Of a stretch of 64,000 nucleotides of DNA, positions 11,163 through 22,898 are shown piece after piece (position 1 is the stretch's first letter; each line of letters opens with the position of its first letter). This DNA is from Benincasa hispida (lineage: Eukaryota; Streptophyta; Magnoliopsida; Cucurbitales; Cucurbitaceae): the NCBI RefSeq assembly GCF_009727055.1, contig NC_052350.1:27534263-27598262 (forward strand), written 5' to 3'. Position numbers and translations under genes: made by a program. The notes below the pieces were generated by a model. It saw only the letters and a program-made list of their open reading frames with translations, was not told the origin of the DNA and made no database searches.

Positions 11163-13278
11163 TGTTGGGGTTGATGCCCTAAAATCTTATGTTATGTAGT
11201 TTGTAAACAGTTTATACGAACGCTTGTGTTGTATAATATATGATATTTACTTCACATCTTGATTTTGCTCAGTTATTTGTTTTATTTGCTTTACCACAAA
11301 CCAATAAACATAAAATCCCTGGTTAGTTGCATGTAACTTAAGCATGTATGTGGTGACATACAAGTGGATTATGTCTTGAGTAATAACCAAAATGGTCTAT
11401 AGTATATGGATATAGGAGGGAAACCTTATCCTGGTAACACTACGAATGTGGCCCGCTTTGTGGAATAGTCACAAGTGTTGTGAATTGTCAAAGATGGTAT
11501 GATCTTGATCATTCGTGTAGGGGACATGTGTGCGGGGGCGTCCTATACAAAGAGTTTGTATAAGACCTGACCACGAAGTGTTAACATCTTGTTATATAAC
11601 ACAGTTCATGATAGAGACTTCACTTGACTAGGATGACCATAGGTAACATGACTTCAATCTTGAGTGAGTTGGGAACTCCTGCCATTGAGGGCGGTCCTTT
11701 GATTTGTATGGGTGCGAGTGGCCAGGTCACCAATTCAAACCTACCATTTTGGGGATTCTTCTGATTTGGGAGCTGGAAACTCAACTACACAAGATGGAAT
11801 TCACTCCTTCCCCCAGGTAGGGGAAAGTAGATAGATAGCTCCTTTAAGGGCTGATTCCAAGGCTTGAACGATGTGGCGCCACACACTTTCTCTTGGCCAA
11901 AGAGCTATTCACACATAGTTGGACTATGTTGTATTGTTCATTAGAGGAATCATTGGTACTTAAGGAGTGAGATGTAACTACAAGGGAAAAATGGTAAATT
12001 GAACCAGTTGTACTTACGAGCATCTGTGAAGGGTCATCGTACTTATGATAGGTTATATCCGATGAACACAGAAATATATCTGTGGTAATAAGAGTTCAAC
12101 TGTTGGTCTTTAGTGGAATGGCTGGCAGTTAACATATGGTGGATCTCGTGGCTATAGAGTTTAGTTAGCTATTCACGTACCATTGGAGCTTCGAGCCATA
12201 GGTCTATAAGGTCACCTAGGTAGCTTGGATAAAGTCGAGAATCAGTTTTTGGGTCAGTTTGAAATATTCAAATTGACAAGAGGGAATTCGATTATATATA
12301 TGATATAAATGAACTAGTTAATTATATATCATATAATTGATTAAATGTATGAAATACATTATTTTGGAGGAAATTAGATAAAAATATGATTTATATCAAG
12401 TAGAGGAGAAATTACTATAGTAGATATATTATATCAAACTATAGGTTAAAAATATAATATGATTATATTCATTTATTAGTTAATTGGTTAATTATGGGAT
12501 AATTGGCCGAAAACTTCTCCTCAATCGCGTGTTAGTGGGAAATTCATTATTCGGTTATTGTAGCTGAAGAATAAAATGAAAATTTGTTTCATTTTGCAAG
12601 GAGTTTGTAAAAATTGGAAAAGGTGTGAAAACGTTTTGATCACTTAGCTGAGAGCCTATACGATAGCGCCCTATCGCTTAAATGATTGCACACCCTGCGT
12701 CTAAACGATCCCACACAGTCTCTAAACGATCGCTTAACATGCCGAGTTTTCTAAACTATCACTTACATTTACTAAACGATCACTTAGTAAAACCTACACG
12801 ATCGTGTAGCTTTCTTTAAACGATAAACATCCACTATACGATAGCCTTCTCCCACTTGCTTATCGTTCTACACGATCATCCCTTTCCTCCTTCCTCTACC
12901 AAATTCAACAAAGACCACTCTTTGGATCCTCACTCCGAGAATACCAAAGGCTCTAAGTGGCGGTGTCGTCCCCACTCTTGCTTGCTCGTGCTTGTTCATT
13001 TGCTTCCGTTCGTGTAGACGACCGTACTACTGGTAGTCGACTGTTTGGTGGGCGATAAAGAACGTAGAGGTTTGCTTCCACTGGGTTGAGTTCGAAGTGA
13101 AGAAAGTCTTCAACTGGTGCGTATACTCAATCTCTTGTATTTTATTTATCAAAGCATGCCATTAATTAGTGTTAAATTGCACAACTGTTTATTAGAATGT
13201 GTATGTGGTAATACAGTCACAATGAAATAGGAAAGATCTGAACGTGCTTATGGATACTCTTCGTTAAGAGTTCCTTCA
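11163..13278 (+). mobile_element. LTR of family L1, probably solo
   Basis: The segment starts TGTTGGGGTTGATGCCCTAA and ends GTTCCTTCA, obeying TG...CA. The reverse copy at 51841-53777 has matching ends (TGAAGGAA...CCCTAACA) and shared internal blocks such as GTGGCGCCACAC-adjacent sequence, ATGTAACTACA and AATTGACAAGAGGGAATTCG. No coding region adjoins it on either side, so it looks like a solo LTR of about 2.1 kb. The flanking 5-mers (TCTCT left, ATTAT right) do not match, so either the TSD has decayed or the ends are recombinant. A cluster of CTANACGAT motifs lies at 12655-12880. Confidence 0.75.
12655..12880. repeat. CTANACGAT motif cluster in L1 LTR
   Basis: Within about 225 bp the motif occurs as CTATACGAT, CTAAACGAT, CTACACGAT and close variants about nine times, including the perfect 16-bp palindrome CTACACGATCGTGTAG at 12794-12809. 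The same motif fills part of the unrelated-looking L2 LTRs (18610-19290, 50500-50960). Confidence 0.7.
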
Positions 13279-13600
13279 ATTATCTCTACCACGACCCACC
13301 ATCCACCTCCATTCCAACCATTATTGGTTGAACTATCGCCAGCCTGTTGTCGTCAGACTTCATGCATGCCAGTTTAAGAGTCGTTGGAACAACGTCGGAT
13401 GCTTGTTGTGCACCATTCGTGGGTGGATTTCATTCGTTTGTATGCCATTCGTGGGTGGATCTCGTTAGTTAACTTATATATTGTGATTAATTTTTATTAC
13501 TTCATTCGTTATTAACACATCATATTTATAAACCGTTTTTTAGTATTCTTTATTAATATTCTTTATTAACATATCATATTTGTATCTCATTTTTTTCACT
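13279..13600. other. No gene; short direct repeat
   Basis: A CCATTCGTGGGTGGAT(T/C)TC stretch is present twice at about 13411-13470, some 38 bp apart. Otherwise ordinary AT-rich sequence; nothing else is supported. Confidence 0.6.
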
Positions 13601-14597
13601 TTTTGTATAATATATTGTTTATTAAAATATATTTTCTTATATTATTTAACTAAAATTAAAATTACTCATGTTGGAACTTAATTAATTATAAAAATGATTA
13701 AGTATTAGATTATAGTTAATATATGGCATTCATTAAATATATTTGTTGGAGAAGAAATTTCGTACATTCATAAAATGCCACGTGTCGTCCATTTGGTCAT
13801 TTGATCACAATAATGGGCCCATCACCTTCAAAGACAGTAAAGCCTAGACCAGATAAATTTGGCTAACAATGACCGATTGGGCTTGGAATCGTAAATTGGA
13901 TCGGACTGTGTATTTAAAATTTCTTGGGTCCAAAATTTGATTAAATTCAAGCCTACAATGGAGAATTTGGGCCAAAGAAAAGTGATTGGGCCTAAACCCA
14001 ACTTTGGCTCAGACCCAGAAAGTAGTTGGGCCCAAGCCCAAAAGCCTAAAGCAAATGAGGCCCAAGCCCACGTAAAACCCATAGAAATATCTATAAATAT
14101 AGACCTTGCCCTTTTATTTGGGGGTGGGGAGATGAAGATTGAAAACTCTGAAGAATAAAAGCTCTAAAGATTGAAGTTCTGTAGAATTGAAGTCTGAAGC
14201 TCTAAAGTTCCCAAGCTCAAAAGAACTGAAGCTCCAAAGTTCTCAAGCCCGAAAGACCAAAGCTCTAAGCACTCAAGTTTTGAAGACTAAAGCTCCCAAG
14301 CCCAAAAGATGTAAATAGTGAAGACTGGAAAGACTAAGGCTTCAAGCTTTTGAAGACTTCAGAACTAAACTTGCAAGAAGATTTGGAAGATTTAAACTTA
14401 TTGTAACGTTCAAGAGAAAGAATCAAAGGAATATATTAGAGATTGTACCTTTATATACCACAAACTAATACAAATACAAAGTTCAAATTCAGCGAATTAA
14501 ATTTCTCTGGAAAACCTATCGAACAATTTGGCATGGCCAATGGAACCTTGTCTACCTTTCATCTCTTTCTCTACAACACAATCTACCTAAAGAAGTC
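13601..14597 (+). mobile_element. 5' LTR/leader of second Tat-type gypsy element
   Basis: This region lies directly upstream of a gag frame. It carries GGGCCCAAGCCCAAAAGCC-type runs at about 13980-14060, a TATA box at 14092 and, from 14110 to 14390, a degenerate array of GAAGCTCTAAAGTTC-like units. These are plausible U3, promoter and R/U5 or leader sequence. I cannot place the LTR edges because no second copy is present in the window, and I do not see a convincing primer-binding site. Confidence 0.5.
14092..14099 (+). promoter_or_regulatory. TATA box upstream of Tat gag
   Basis: TATAAATA, followed by TAGACCTTGCCC, lies about 500 bp upstream of the gag start and within the presumed LTR. Confidence 0.5.
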
Positions 14598-16210
14598 ATG
14601 GAATCCAAAAAAAACGCTCCCAAAACTTCAAGCGATGTCCACAATAGACCAATTACTTGCAACTGCTCTAAGGGGATTCAACAATCTGAAGAGTTGCCTC
14701 CCTTCGAGATTGCGAGGAATATATGGGAACAAATTTCAAAACAACCGCAAGGTGGAATTGTCATTAAAGAAAGCCCTACAGTTAACAAGCATACTCCTCA
14801 TTTTGATCAATCACGTGAATAAGCATCACATCTAAATATAATGTCAATCATGATGACCAACGTGGGAACAAGTGAAGAAAGGATGGCCGAATTAAAAAGG
14901 AAAGTTAACATGCTGATGAAAGTTGTCGAAGAAAAGGATTGTGAAATTACATCCCTTAAGAATCACATTGAGAGTCATAATGCTACTGAATCAAGTCATA
15001 CACCCGTTGCCAGGAATGATGATAAGGGGAAGATTATTTTGCAAGAAGGTCAACCACAAAATTCGACGTCAGTTGCTTCGTTGTCTGTTAAGCAATTGCA
15101 AGAGATGATTGCCAACTCCATAAAGGCTCAATATGGTGGACCTACTCAAGTTTTTCACTTATATTCTAAGCCATATACGAAGAAGATCGACAATTTAAGA
15201 ATACCAACTGGGTACCAACCACCCAAATTCCAACAGCTTGACGGGAAAGGCAACCAAAAAAACATGTTGTTCATTTCATTGAAACATATGAGAATGCTGG
15301 TACACGAGGAGATTTGATGGTTAAACAATTTGTTCGAACTCTGAAGGGAAATGCCTTTGACTAGTACACTGACCTTGAACCTGAAACTATTGATAGCTGG
15401 GAGCTTGAAAGAGAATTTCTCAACCGCTTTTATAGCATGAGGCGTATCGTTAGCATGATAGAGCTCACGACCACCAAACAACGAGAAGAGGAGTCGGTCA
15501 TTGACTACATCAACCACTAGAGAGCATTAAGCCTTGATTGCAAAGATAGATTAACTAAACTATCAGCAGTGGAAATGTGCACTCAAGGAATGCACTAGGG
15601 ACTACTTTACATTCTGCAAGGGATAAAACCCCGCACCTTTGAAGAGTTGGCGACCCAAGCTCATGATATGGAGCTAAGCATTGCTAATAGAGGAAGCAAT
15701 GATTTACTGGTCCCAGAGGTAAAAATGAAAAGAAAGAAGTGAAAAGCATCCAAAAGGTATCAAAGGGTGCCACTAAAGAAGCCATGGTTGTCAATACGAC
15801 CCCTTTGAAGTTCATATCCAAGGAGAAAAAGACTAAAAATGCCGAGATGGGGGAGAGAAAAAATTCCCCGACATTGAAAGAGAGACAAGAAAAAGTCTAA
15901 CCGTTTCCAGACTCCAATCTGCCTGATATATTAGAGCAACTACTGGAAAATCAACTCATTGAAGTTCCCGAATGTAAACGACCTGCAGAAATCGAGAGAG
16001 TAAATGATCCCAATTACTGCAAGTATCATCGAGTTTTTAGTCATCCTATAGAAAAGTGTTTTGTACTAAAGGATTTAATTTTAAAGTTAGCTCAAGAGAA
16101 GAAAATTGAGCTGGACCTCAACGATGTGGCACAAACAAATCACACCATAGTAACGATTCATCTTGATACTCGACTACCTACAACAGGGAGTTTGATCCAA
16201 TATGGATCTC
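14598..16210 (+). pseudogene. Tat-type gypsy gag, near complete but broken
   Basis: The first frame (14598-14822) begins MESKKNAPKTSSDVHNRPIT and includes PPFEIARNIWEQISKQP. The next (14841-15317) holds MSIMMTNVGTSEERMAELKR, a coiled-coil segment KVNMLMKVVEEKDCEITSLK and GYQPPKFQQLDGKGNQ, which leads into the gag core. A frame change near 15280 continues through TRGDLMVKQFVRTLKGNAFD, EREFLNRFYSMRRIVSMIE, DYINH*RALSLDCKDRL and [19 protein letters not shown], and at about 16005 DPNYCKYHRVFSHPIEKCFV. Stops occur at about 15360, 15520, 15596 and 15899. The domain order and spacing match one Tat-lineage gag and agree with the partial copy at 3081-4740. Gag would form the virus-like particle; this copy cannot encode it. 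Confidence 0.85.
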
Positions 16211-18219
16211 TTTAGCTTGTCATTATATATTCTTCACCGGACCCCTCCCGAAAGACCGACTTCCAGAAAGTTGACTCCTGAAAAAAAGAGGAAAAGGTGG
16301 AAGATGCAGATGAGGGATGGACATTAGTAACTCGTGAAAGAGGCACGAACAAAATTTTGTTCAGAAAGAATCTCGTGTGTATCGAGACTATAAAAATAAA
16401 AGTAAGTCTCAAAGAAGAAAAAAAAGGAAGAATACGAGAAGATTTCGTTAAGTTATCGAAGAAAGCGAAGAGGTTCATCGACCTCGACAACCAAGAACCT
16501 TGAAAGGCTTTTTTCCAAAGAGTTTTCCAGTCGAACCAGTTTCATGTCACGTCATTAATACAACTCAAGATGATGACACGCCTTCAAAGTCTGCAGAAGC
16601 AATGGTCAAGCTAGAGAAACTACCTCCTTTCAGCATAAATGATCTGCTGTCACTCCCACGGGAGGCTGAGGATGCACTTGTCATAATATTAAAAGGAAAT
16701 GAAATTCCAACTATTTCGGAAACCCAAACAAATACACGTGCTTCATGTTGTATATCGATATCATTCACCAATGAAGATTTACTAATCAAAGCTCCATAAT
16801 AGACCTCTATTTGTGTCGAGATATGCTGGGAGTAGAAACTCAGTCGAATCCTCATCAATAATGGCTCGACTGTCAATATATTGCCAAAATCAACCATGAA
16901 TGAATTGGGTATTTCAGTGGAGGAGTTGTCGGGTAGTAAACTGGTAATTCAAGGCTTCAATCAAGAAGCCCAAAGAATGATAAGCACAATTTGTCTAGAA
17001 ATCACCATAGGGTTTCGCAAGCAAGCACCATATTTCATGTGATCGATGCAAGAACCACCTATTGGTTATTGCTAGGGTGTCCTTGGATTCATGAAAACGC
17101 ACTCCACCAATGTTTTAAATTCTACCAACACGACATAAAAAAGGTTGATGTTGACTTGAAGCCACTCTCGGAGGCTGAATTTCACTTTATTAATGCAAAA
17201 TTTTATCTAAAAAGCAATGAAAGAGGTTCTTGTGGCTAAAGGCACTTATAAGCCCGAGCAACAAGCGATCACAACAATGAAGTCAAATGAAGTAGATGCT
17301 TCCAGCAATTGAGGAAATGATGAACCAACCACCAAAATCAAATATGAGGTGTTAAAGAACAAAAAGAGGATTAGCCTACAAAAAAGGGTCTTAAACCCGC
17401 TTGTCCTACGTTATGTTCCTCTTTCTCGACGCAAGAAAGGCGAGTCACCATTTGCAGAATGCTCAAAAAGTCTAACAGTTGGAGACATTGGAATTTTGAA
17501 AGAAAACTTCACCACACCACTTATAAAGATGGATAATGGAGAAGTAGAAAAGGCCGAGAAAGAAAAGAAAATAACAATTCTTCCAGAAAAATGAACAAAA
17601 GCTGGCTTTGATCCAAAGGCATATAAGCTACTGGCAAAGGCAGGGTATGACTTTACAATTCACACCGAGCTTAAAAGTCTAAAAATGTTTGATGAAAGGT
17701 TCGGGCTTTCTCCGACTCAAAAGAAGCTTCAGAAATAGGGATATTCTATACCTATCTCAAGGTTTGAACATGGATATAAGTTCACAGAGCCAATTCACAT
17801 AACTGGAAAGGGAAAAAAAAAGTAGCAGACACATGCCACATTACTATAGATGAAAGCCATGACTCTAAAGAGGACGCGAGAAGCAAAATTCAGAGGACTT
17901 CGATCTTTAGTCGCATTACCCCTTCAACAGCATGTCCTTCAATTTTTCAAAGATTAAGTACATCTGCTGTTGAAGATGAAAATCAACACTCAACCTCTGG
18001 CTCCACCCGATTTTTAGCCTTTCGGAGGCTCAATGCAAATTCGAATAAGATAAATAGTGTGTGTTCGACTCCGGCCATCCGGCTATCTGCTTTCGAAAGA
18101 TTAAGTGTGACCACAACAAGAAGTCAAAAACGATATCCCATAGTGTTCTCAAGCAAAGCACGTGAGGCGAGAAGTGATGAAAAAAGTCGCAGCGCTGTTC
18201 CCTCAAGAATGAAAAGGAA
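16211..18219 (+). pseudogene. Tat-type gypsy protease region and linker, truncated
   Basis: After a Glu/Lys-rich segment (16297-16503, EDADEGWTLVTRERGTNK) and PPFSINDLLSLPREAEDALV (16500-16799), the protease-like region follows: FHVIDARTTYWLLLGCPWIH and HQCFKFYQHDIKKVDVD at 16991-17239. Next are VLRYVPLSRRKKGESPF (17349-17594), FDPKAYKLLAKAGYDFT and a Ser-rich linker with repeated RLSAFERLSVTTTRSQ-like units up to 18219. A classical DTG/DSG catalytic triplet is not visible in the pieces I read. Stops and frame changes separate the segments. The sequence stops abruptly in a PSRMKRN stretch where the L2 LTR begins at 18220, so RT, RNase H and integrase are missing from this side; I did not find them resuming in the window. 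Confidence 0.75.
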
Positions 18220-18609
18220 TGTGAAACCCAGATCTCATTTTCCCTACTTAAGTAGGTAATTAAGAGAATTAACTAAGTGTAAGTTAAATCCTATGTTTAA
18301 AAGAAAGAAATTTCTAAATTTTGAATAGATTTTCTTTGAGTAGCTTTGAAATAAGCCTTAAATAGTGAAAATTTGGCTAAATATAAAGTCAAAAGGAACC
18401 ATGCGTGTGGTGTTAAGAAACATTAACGCATGAGGTAAGGCTAAGTTGGTAGAAGTTAAAAGAAGTTAAGCATTGAAGCTAAAGGCAACCATGCATTTGT
18501 GAGGTTAGACACATGTTGGTCGAGGTATTGGCAAGAGGCATTGCCAAAGGTTGCTCAAGCGTTGAGGCTGCGTGAGCGAGAGCGAGAGAACGAAATAATG
18601 AGTGCAAGG

Positions 18610-19290
18610 CACTAGACGGACGATCGTATAGCTATGTGCAGGTGCTGAGTGATACGCTAGACGATCGTGTAGCTTTAGGCGGTGCTAAATAAAGTAAAGT
18701 GATGCGCCAAAATGATGGAGTTACACGATAGGCGATGGCACTACGCAATCAACATAGGCATTAGACGATAAACGTGGAAGCTAAACGATAGTATTAAATG
18801 ATGAGCGAGTGCTACATGATGAGTGTAGACGCTAGACGATACGTTAGATGTGGGCGCTGAGCGATAGACTACATGATGATGCTACATGATGAGCGTGAAC
18901 GTTGAGCGATAAGCAGAGCGCTAGACAATGGGCGTTGCACGATAGACCAAACGCTGGGCAATGGCGCTACATGATATGCAGATGCGTTAGACGATGGTGT
19001 GATGCGATAAGGTGTTAGCGCTACACGATGGAGCTAAATGATAGGCGTAGCAGCTATACGATAGGCTATGCGCGAGTTCGTTGAGAGTAAGATAGCTGAG
19101 AGCGAGATCGTTGAGAGAGAGAGATCACTAAATGATTGGCCTACACGATGGGGCGTTAGTGCTATGCGATGGGATGCTGACACTAGACGATTGGCAACAA
19201 CGAGAGGGCTGGTTTTTAAGCGATAGTGAGAGATTCATTAGACGATGGTGCTGTGCGATGAAGTGCAAAAGCTGCACGATGGACTAAACA
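18610..19290. repeat. Degenerate CTANACGAT array in L2 LTR
   Basis: Units such as GCTAGACGATGGGCG, CTACACGATGAGCG and CTAAACGATAG recur every 15-35 bp, some 30 times, with CTAGACAAT/CTACATGAT variants typical of C-to-T decay. The 16-mer ACGATCGTGTAGCTTT at 18661-18676 is identical to 12798-12813 in the L1 LTR. The second L2 LTR repeats the array at 21885-22076 and 24011-24234. Confidence 0.8.
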
Positions 19291-19535
19291 ATGGAGTGGT
19301 GCTGAGACTTGCGTTACGCAAGGCTGATGAGCTCACTCGGACAAATGGCTATACCGAGAGAAGGTTGAAACTTGAGTTAGTAAAAGCTGGATGAATAAAC
19401 TTTCATGCAAAGAGAGTCTTATGCATGAGGAAGACAACTCAAGCAGGTGAGTGGCAAAGCATGGTACACACTCCAAAGTAGAAGGTGTCTTACATTGAGG
19501 CTTAGTAAAGATGAGAAGGATCGGTTCCTTTAGCC

Positions 19536-19543
19536 TATAAATA
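19536..19543 (+). promoter_or_regulatory. TATA box of L2 LTR
   Basis: TATAAATA within GCCTATAAATACCACCACAAG; the third L2 LTR conserves GCCTATAAATACCACCACAAG at 51267, which supports function as the core promoter. The motif array lies 250-900 bp upstream. Confidence 0.65.
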
Positions 19544-20218
19544 CCACCACAAGATGTCTCTTCAATTCACAAGCCAAATCCTCTTCAAAGAATGTACAAA
19601 GATTGTTAGAAAGTATATTTGGAGAATACCATGCGTTGATCATGAAGGGCATGCGTTGGTAGCTCGTTGGTCAAGAAGTTCCAAGAGAGGGAGATGCGCA
19701 GACAGTGAAGTCTAAAAGTAGCATCAACTTGGGATGAGGAGTTCTCCTAGAATACTCGTGTGTTTTAAGTGATTTTAAAGCCACCTAAAATCTCTTAGAG
19801 TTTAGTTTTCAAGGTTGGGCTGTCGGAGAAGAAGCTCCAAGGAATCAGGCTGAAGAATGAAGAAATGACAGAAGGGTCGAACTGTCAGGTAAGCTTGAGC
19901 CAATCTTGATGTTTTGATGACTCCAGCTAAATCACGAAGAGTTCTGAGCTAAGGTTTTAAGGTAAGATTCCTGAGACATTTTAGAGCATGTTTGTAGAAA
20001 GAAGTATAGGCCTAGAACTATGAGTAATCGGAGCTTTAAGTTGAATCTAAAATTTAGGGTTCAAAAGAGGAGTCCGAGAAGACCAAGGAATTCTAGAGAA
20101 AGACTCCTATCTTACCAAGGTGAGTAGTACTTTCTAAATATTAAGCATATCTTTTAGAGTAAATTTTATATGCTGATATTGTGAATGAGTAATTAGCATG
20201 AGAATGAGATTATATGAT

Positions 20219-20380
20219 CAGAATGGTCAGGGGGTCAATAGACCTAGTTCCTAAGCCCCGGGTGAAACCTCACACGATGGTTAGGGGACCGAGAGGTCTA
20301 GTTCTTGAGCCTGTGGGAGGAACCTTGTATGGGATGGTCAGAGGGCCAACAGGCCTAGCTTCTGAGCCCATAAGCGAGGA
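20219..20380. repeat. Three related units of about 60 bp in L2 R/U5 region
   Basis: Each unit has GATGGT(C/T)AG(A/G)GG followed by a GACCTAG or GGTCTAG or GGCCTAG block and CTTGAGCC/CTGAGCC. The fold-back element at 22077-24010 and the LTR at 53880-54115 carry the same three units. Confidence 0.7.
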
Positions 20381-20938
20381 GCTATGTGCACATAGAAGAT
20401 ATAAGAAACAAAGAGAATGCAAGAGAGTAAGTGTTTATGACTAGCATCAGTTTAACTATCAACCGTGCGTGTAGATAGAGTTGATATCATACTCATTCAA
20501 AGCTAAGGTTTGAGTATTAACCTCGTGTATATGATATGCTTGTTATTTATGAGTTGAAGTAGACTCTAGAAGTTGCTTACCACTCACTGAGCTTTGTGAA
20601 GCTCATTTTTTTCTTTCATGTTTTTCTTTTCAGGTAGTGAAAGGTGAGGAGTTTCAGGGTGCTGCTAAGGTCAAGGTCTGCCACAAGCCACGATCACACT
20701 TCCAGGTTTTAGAGTTTTTGGTGTAATCTTTGTAGTTAAGTCTTCGAGTTGTATAAACATTACACTGTTGTAATAAAATGAGCTTAATCAATCAGTTTTT
20801 GTTTATCTCCTTGACTTAAAGTTTACTGAAAGTAAATATATTCAGATGAGCAGTAGGTATCGTAAAAGGGTGGTATTTGCAGTCCCTCACGTCTCTCCTC
20901 GGGCTCAGGAGGTGGGCTTGGGGTGGGGTGTGACAACT

Positions 20939-20950
20939 TGGTATCAAAGC
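20939..20950 (+). promoter_or_regulatory. Primer-binding site for initiator tRNA-Met
   Basis: TGGTATCAAAGC starts 3 bp after the LTR end. It differs at one base from TGGTATCAGAGC, the complement of the plant initiator tRNA-Met 3' end. Confidence 0.8.
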
Positions 20951-21468
20951 AGAGGTATACGTAAAACCTAGGGAAAGGTTGAGATTGAGTTGATACTTGT
21001 TTAGTATCAAAGCATAAGTTTCTTGAAAACTGGAGGGTTGAGTTTAGAAAACCTAAGGATTGAGTTCAGTAAAACCAGAGGGAAGTGTGGTAGAGTTAAG
21101 GTTTAAAGAGAAACCTAGGAATTTAGTAAAAGTGAGACTAAAAGGAATAGCGGAAGTGGTAGGACCTAACAGGCAATCGGAGCTGGAACTTACAATGCCA
21201 CCTGAATATCTATCGAGGAAGGTAAGTATGAATTTAATTATTCTCAATTAGAGTTTGAGATAGAAAAGTTATTTTGTAGATGGTTTGGTTCAATGACTAG
21301 CTTAGAGACAACTAAGAGAAGTATCATTGGACAAACTAAGGGAATTAATATCAGAGAATCACAGCGGAAGTGTTGTACTAGACAAGGTTATAAGAGTTTG
21401 CAATAGAGATTGTTGTGAAACCTTAAATCAGAGTAAGTCCGAGTAAATTTCAAGGACGAAATTTTCTT

Positions 21469-21478
21469 AAAGGGGAAG
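21469..21478 (+). promoter_or_regulatory. Polypurine tract of L2 element
   Basis: AAAGGGGAAG lies four bases before the second LTR start TGTGAAACC at 21483. Confidence 0.75.
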
Positions 21479-21482
21479 TAAT

Positions 21483-22076
21483 TGTGAAACCTGGATCTCA
21501 ATTTCCCTACTTAAGTAGGTAATTAAGAGAATTAACTAAGTGTAAGTTAAATCCTATGTTTAAAAGAAGGAAATTTCTAAGTGTTGAATAGATTTTCCTT
21601 GGGTAGCTTTGAAATAAGCCTTAATTAGCGAAAATTTGGCTAGATGTAAAGTCAAAAGGAACCATGCGTGTGGTGTTAGGAAACATTAACACATGAGGTG
21701 AGGCTAAGTTGGTAGAAGTTGAAAGGAGTTAAGCATTGAAGCTAAAGGCAACCATGCATTTGTGAGGTTGGACGCATGTTGGCCGAGTTATTGGCAAGAG
21801 GCATTGCCAAAGGTTGCTAAAGCGTGAGGCTGCATAAGCGAGAGCGAGAGAACAAGATAATGAGCGTAAGGCACTGGGCGGATGATCGTATAGCTACATA
21901 CGAGTGCTGAGGGATGTGCTAGACGATCATGTAGCTTCAGGCGATGCTAAACGATGCGAAGTGATGCGCCAAAACGACGGAATTACGTGATAGGCAATGG
22001 CACTACGCGATCAGCATAGGCGCTAGACGATAACTGTGGAAGCTAAACGATAGCATTAAACGATGAGTGGGCGCTA
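21483..22076 (+). mobile_element. 3' LTR of L2 element, left part
   Basis: Matches 18220 onward with scattered substitutions, including the shared CCTACTTAAGTAGGTAATTA block and the beginning of the motif array. It is interrupted at 22077 by the fold-back element and resumes at 24011-24234, where the homology to the first LTR stops. Confidence 0.85.
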
Positions 22077-22898
22077 TGTCACACCCCACCCCGAGCTCGC
22101 ACTCCTGAGCCTGAGGAGAGGCATGATATTAACTAATGCTACTTTGGTAACATACTAGTTTCCTTTTATAACCTTACTTACAACAGTAGTAGAAAAATAT
22201 TACATGCTTTAATTAGAAACTAGTTTACAAACTCAAGTTACATTTACATGAAAGACATTATCCCGACAACCAATCTCATTTAATACTATTTATAGACTTG
22301 TGGCAGACCTTGATCAACACCGCAACCTGGACTCGTCAGCTACCTACAAGAGAAACACAAAGACAAACCATGAGCTTTACAAAGCTCAGTGAGTGGTAAT
22401 ACAAATACAAGTCTTTTACAAGCATTATCACGAGGTTCCAACGCAAACCTCCACCATACCATGAAGCTTTCACAAACCCACCTAAGTTGTCACACCCCAC
22501 CCCGAGCTCGCACTCCTGAGCCCAAGGAGAGGCATGATATTAACTAATGCTACTTTAGTTAACATACTAGTTTCCTTTTATAACCCTACTTACAACAACA
22601 GCGGAAAAATATTACATGCTTTACTTAGTAACTAGTTTACAAATTCAAGTTGTATTACATGAAGGACACTACCCCGACTACCAATCCCATTTAATACTAT
22701 TTCTAGACTTGTGGCAGACCTTGACCAACATCGCAACCTGGACTCATCAGCTACCTGCAAGAGAAACACAGAGACAAACCATGAGCTTTTACAAAGCTCA
22801 GTGAGTGGTAATACAAATACAAGTTTTTTACAATCATTATCACGAGGTTCCAACGCAAACCTCCACCATACCATGAAGCTTTCACAAACCCACCTACA
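22077..22898. repeat. Tandem duplication of about 411 bp at fold-back left end
   Basis: 22077-22487 and 22488-22898 are closely similar copies, both starting TGTCACACCCCACCCCGAGC and both including ACCATGAAGCTTTCACAAAC before the join. Confidence 0.85.

Larger units (their letters stand above)
18220..20935 (+). mobile_element. 5' LTR of L2 element
   Basis: Begins TGTGAAACCCAGATCTCA and ends GGGGTGTGACA just before the PBS. Parts in order are a U3-like region with the CTANACGAT motif array (18610-19290), a TATA box at 19536, a region with three related units of about 60 bp at 20219-20380, and a run before the end with ATGAGC-linked TTGTAATAAAATGAGC near 20770 that could serve for polyadenylation. 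The LTR at 21483 repeats the first 590 bp closely, and the LTR at 50289-54663 matches from about 150 bp inside to the 3' end. Confidence 0.85.
20936..21482 (+). mobile_element. Internal domain of L2 element, non-coding
   Basis: 547 bp between the LTRs hold the PBS, a second GTATCAAAGC-like stretch at 21005-21014, A/G-rich sequence and the PPT. The upstream neighbourhood of the PPT (CAAGGACGAAATTTTCTTAA) resembles the chromovirus counterpart on the minus strand near 29613-29635 (GAGGACAAAATTTCCTTTAA). No pol domain is seen. Confidence 0.75.
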
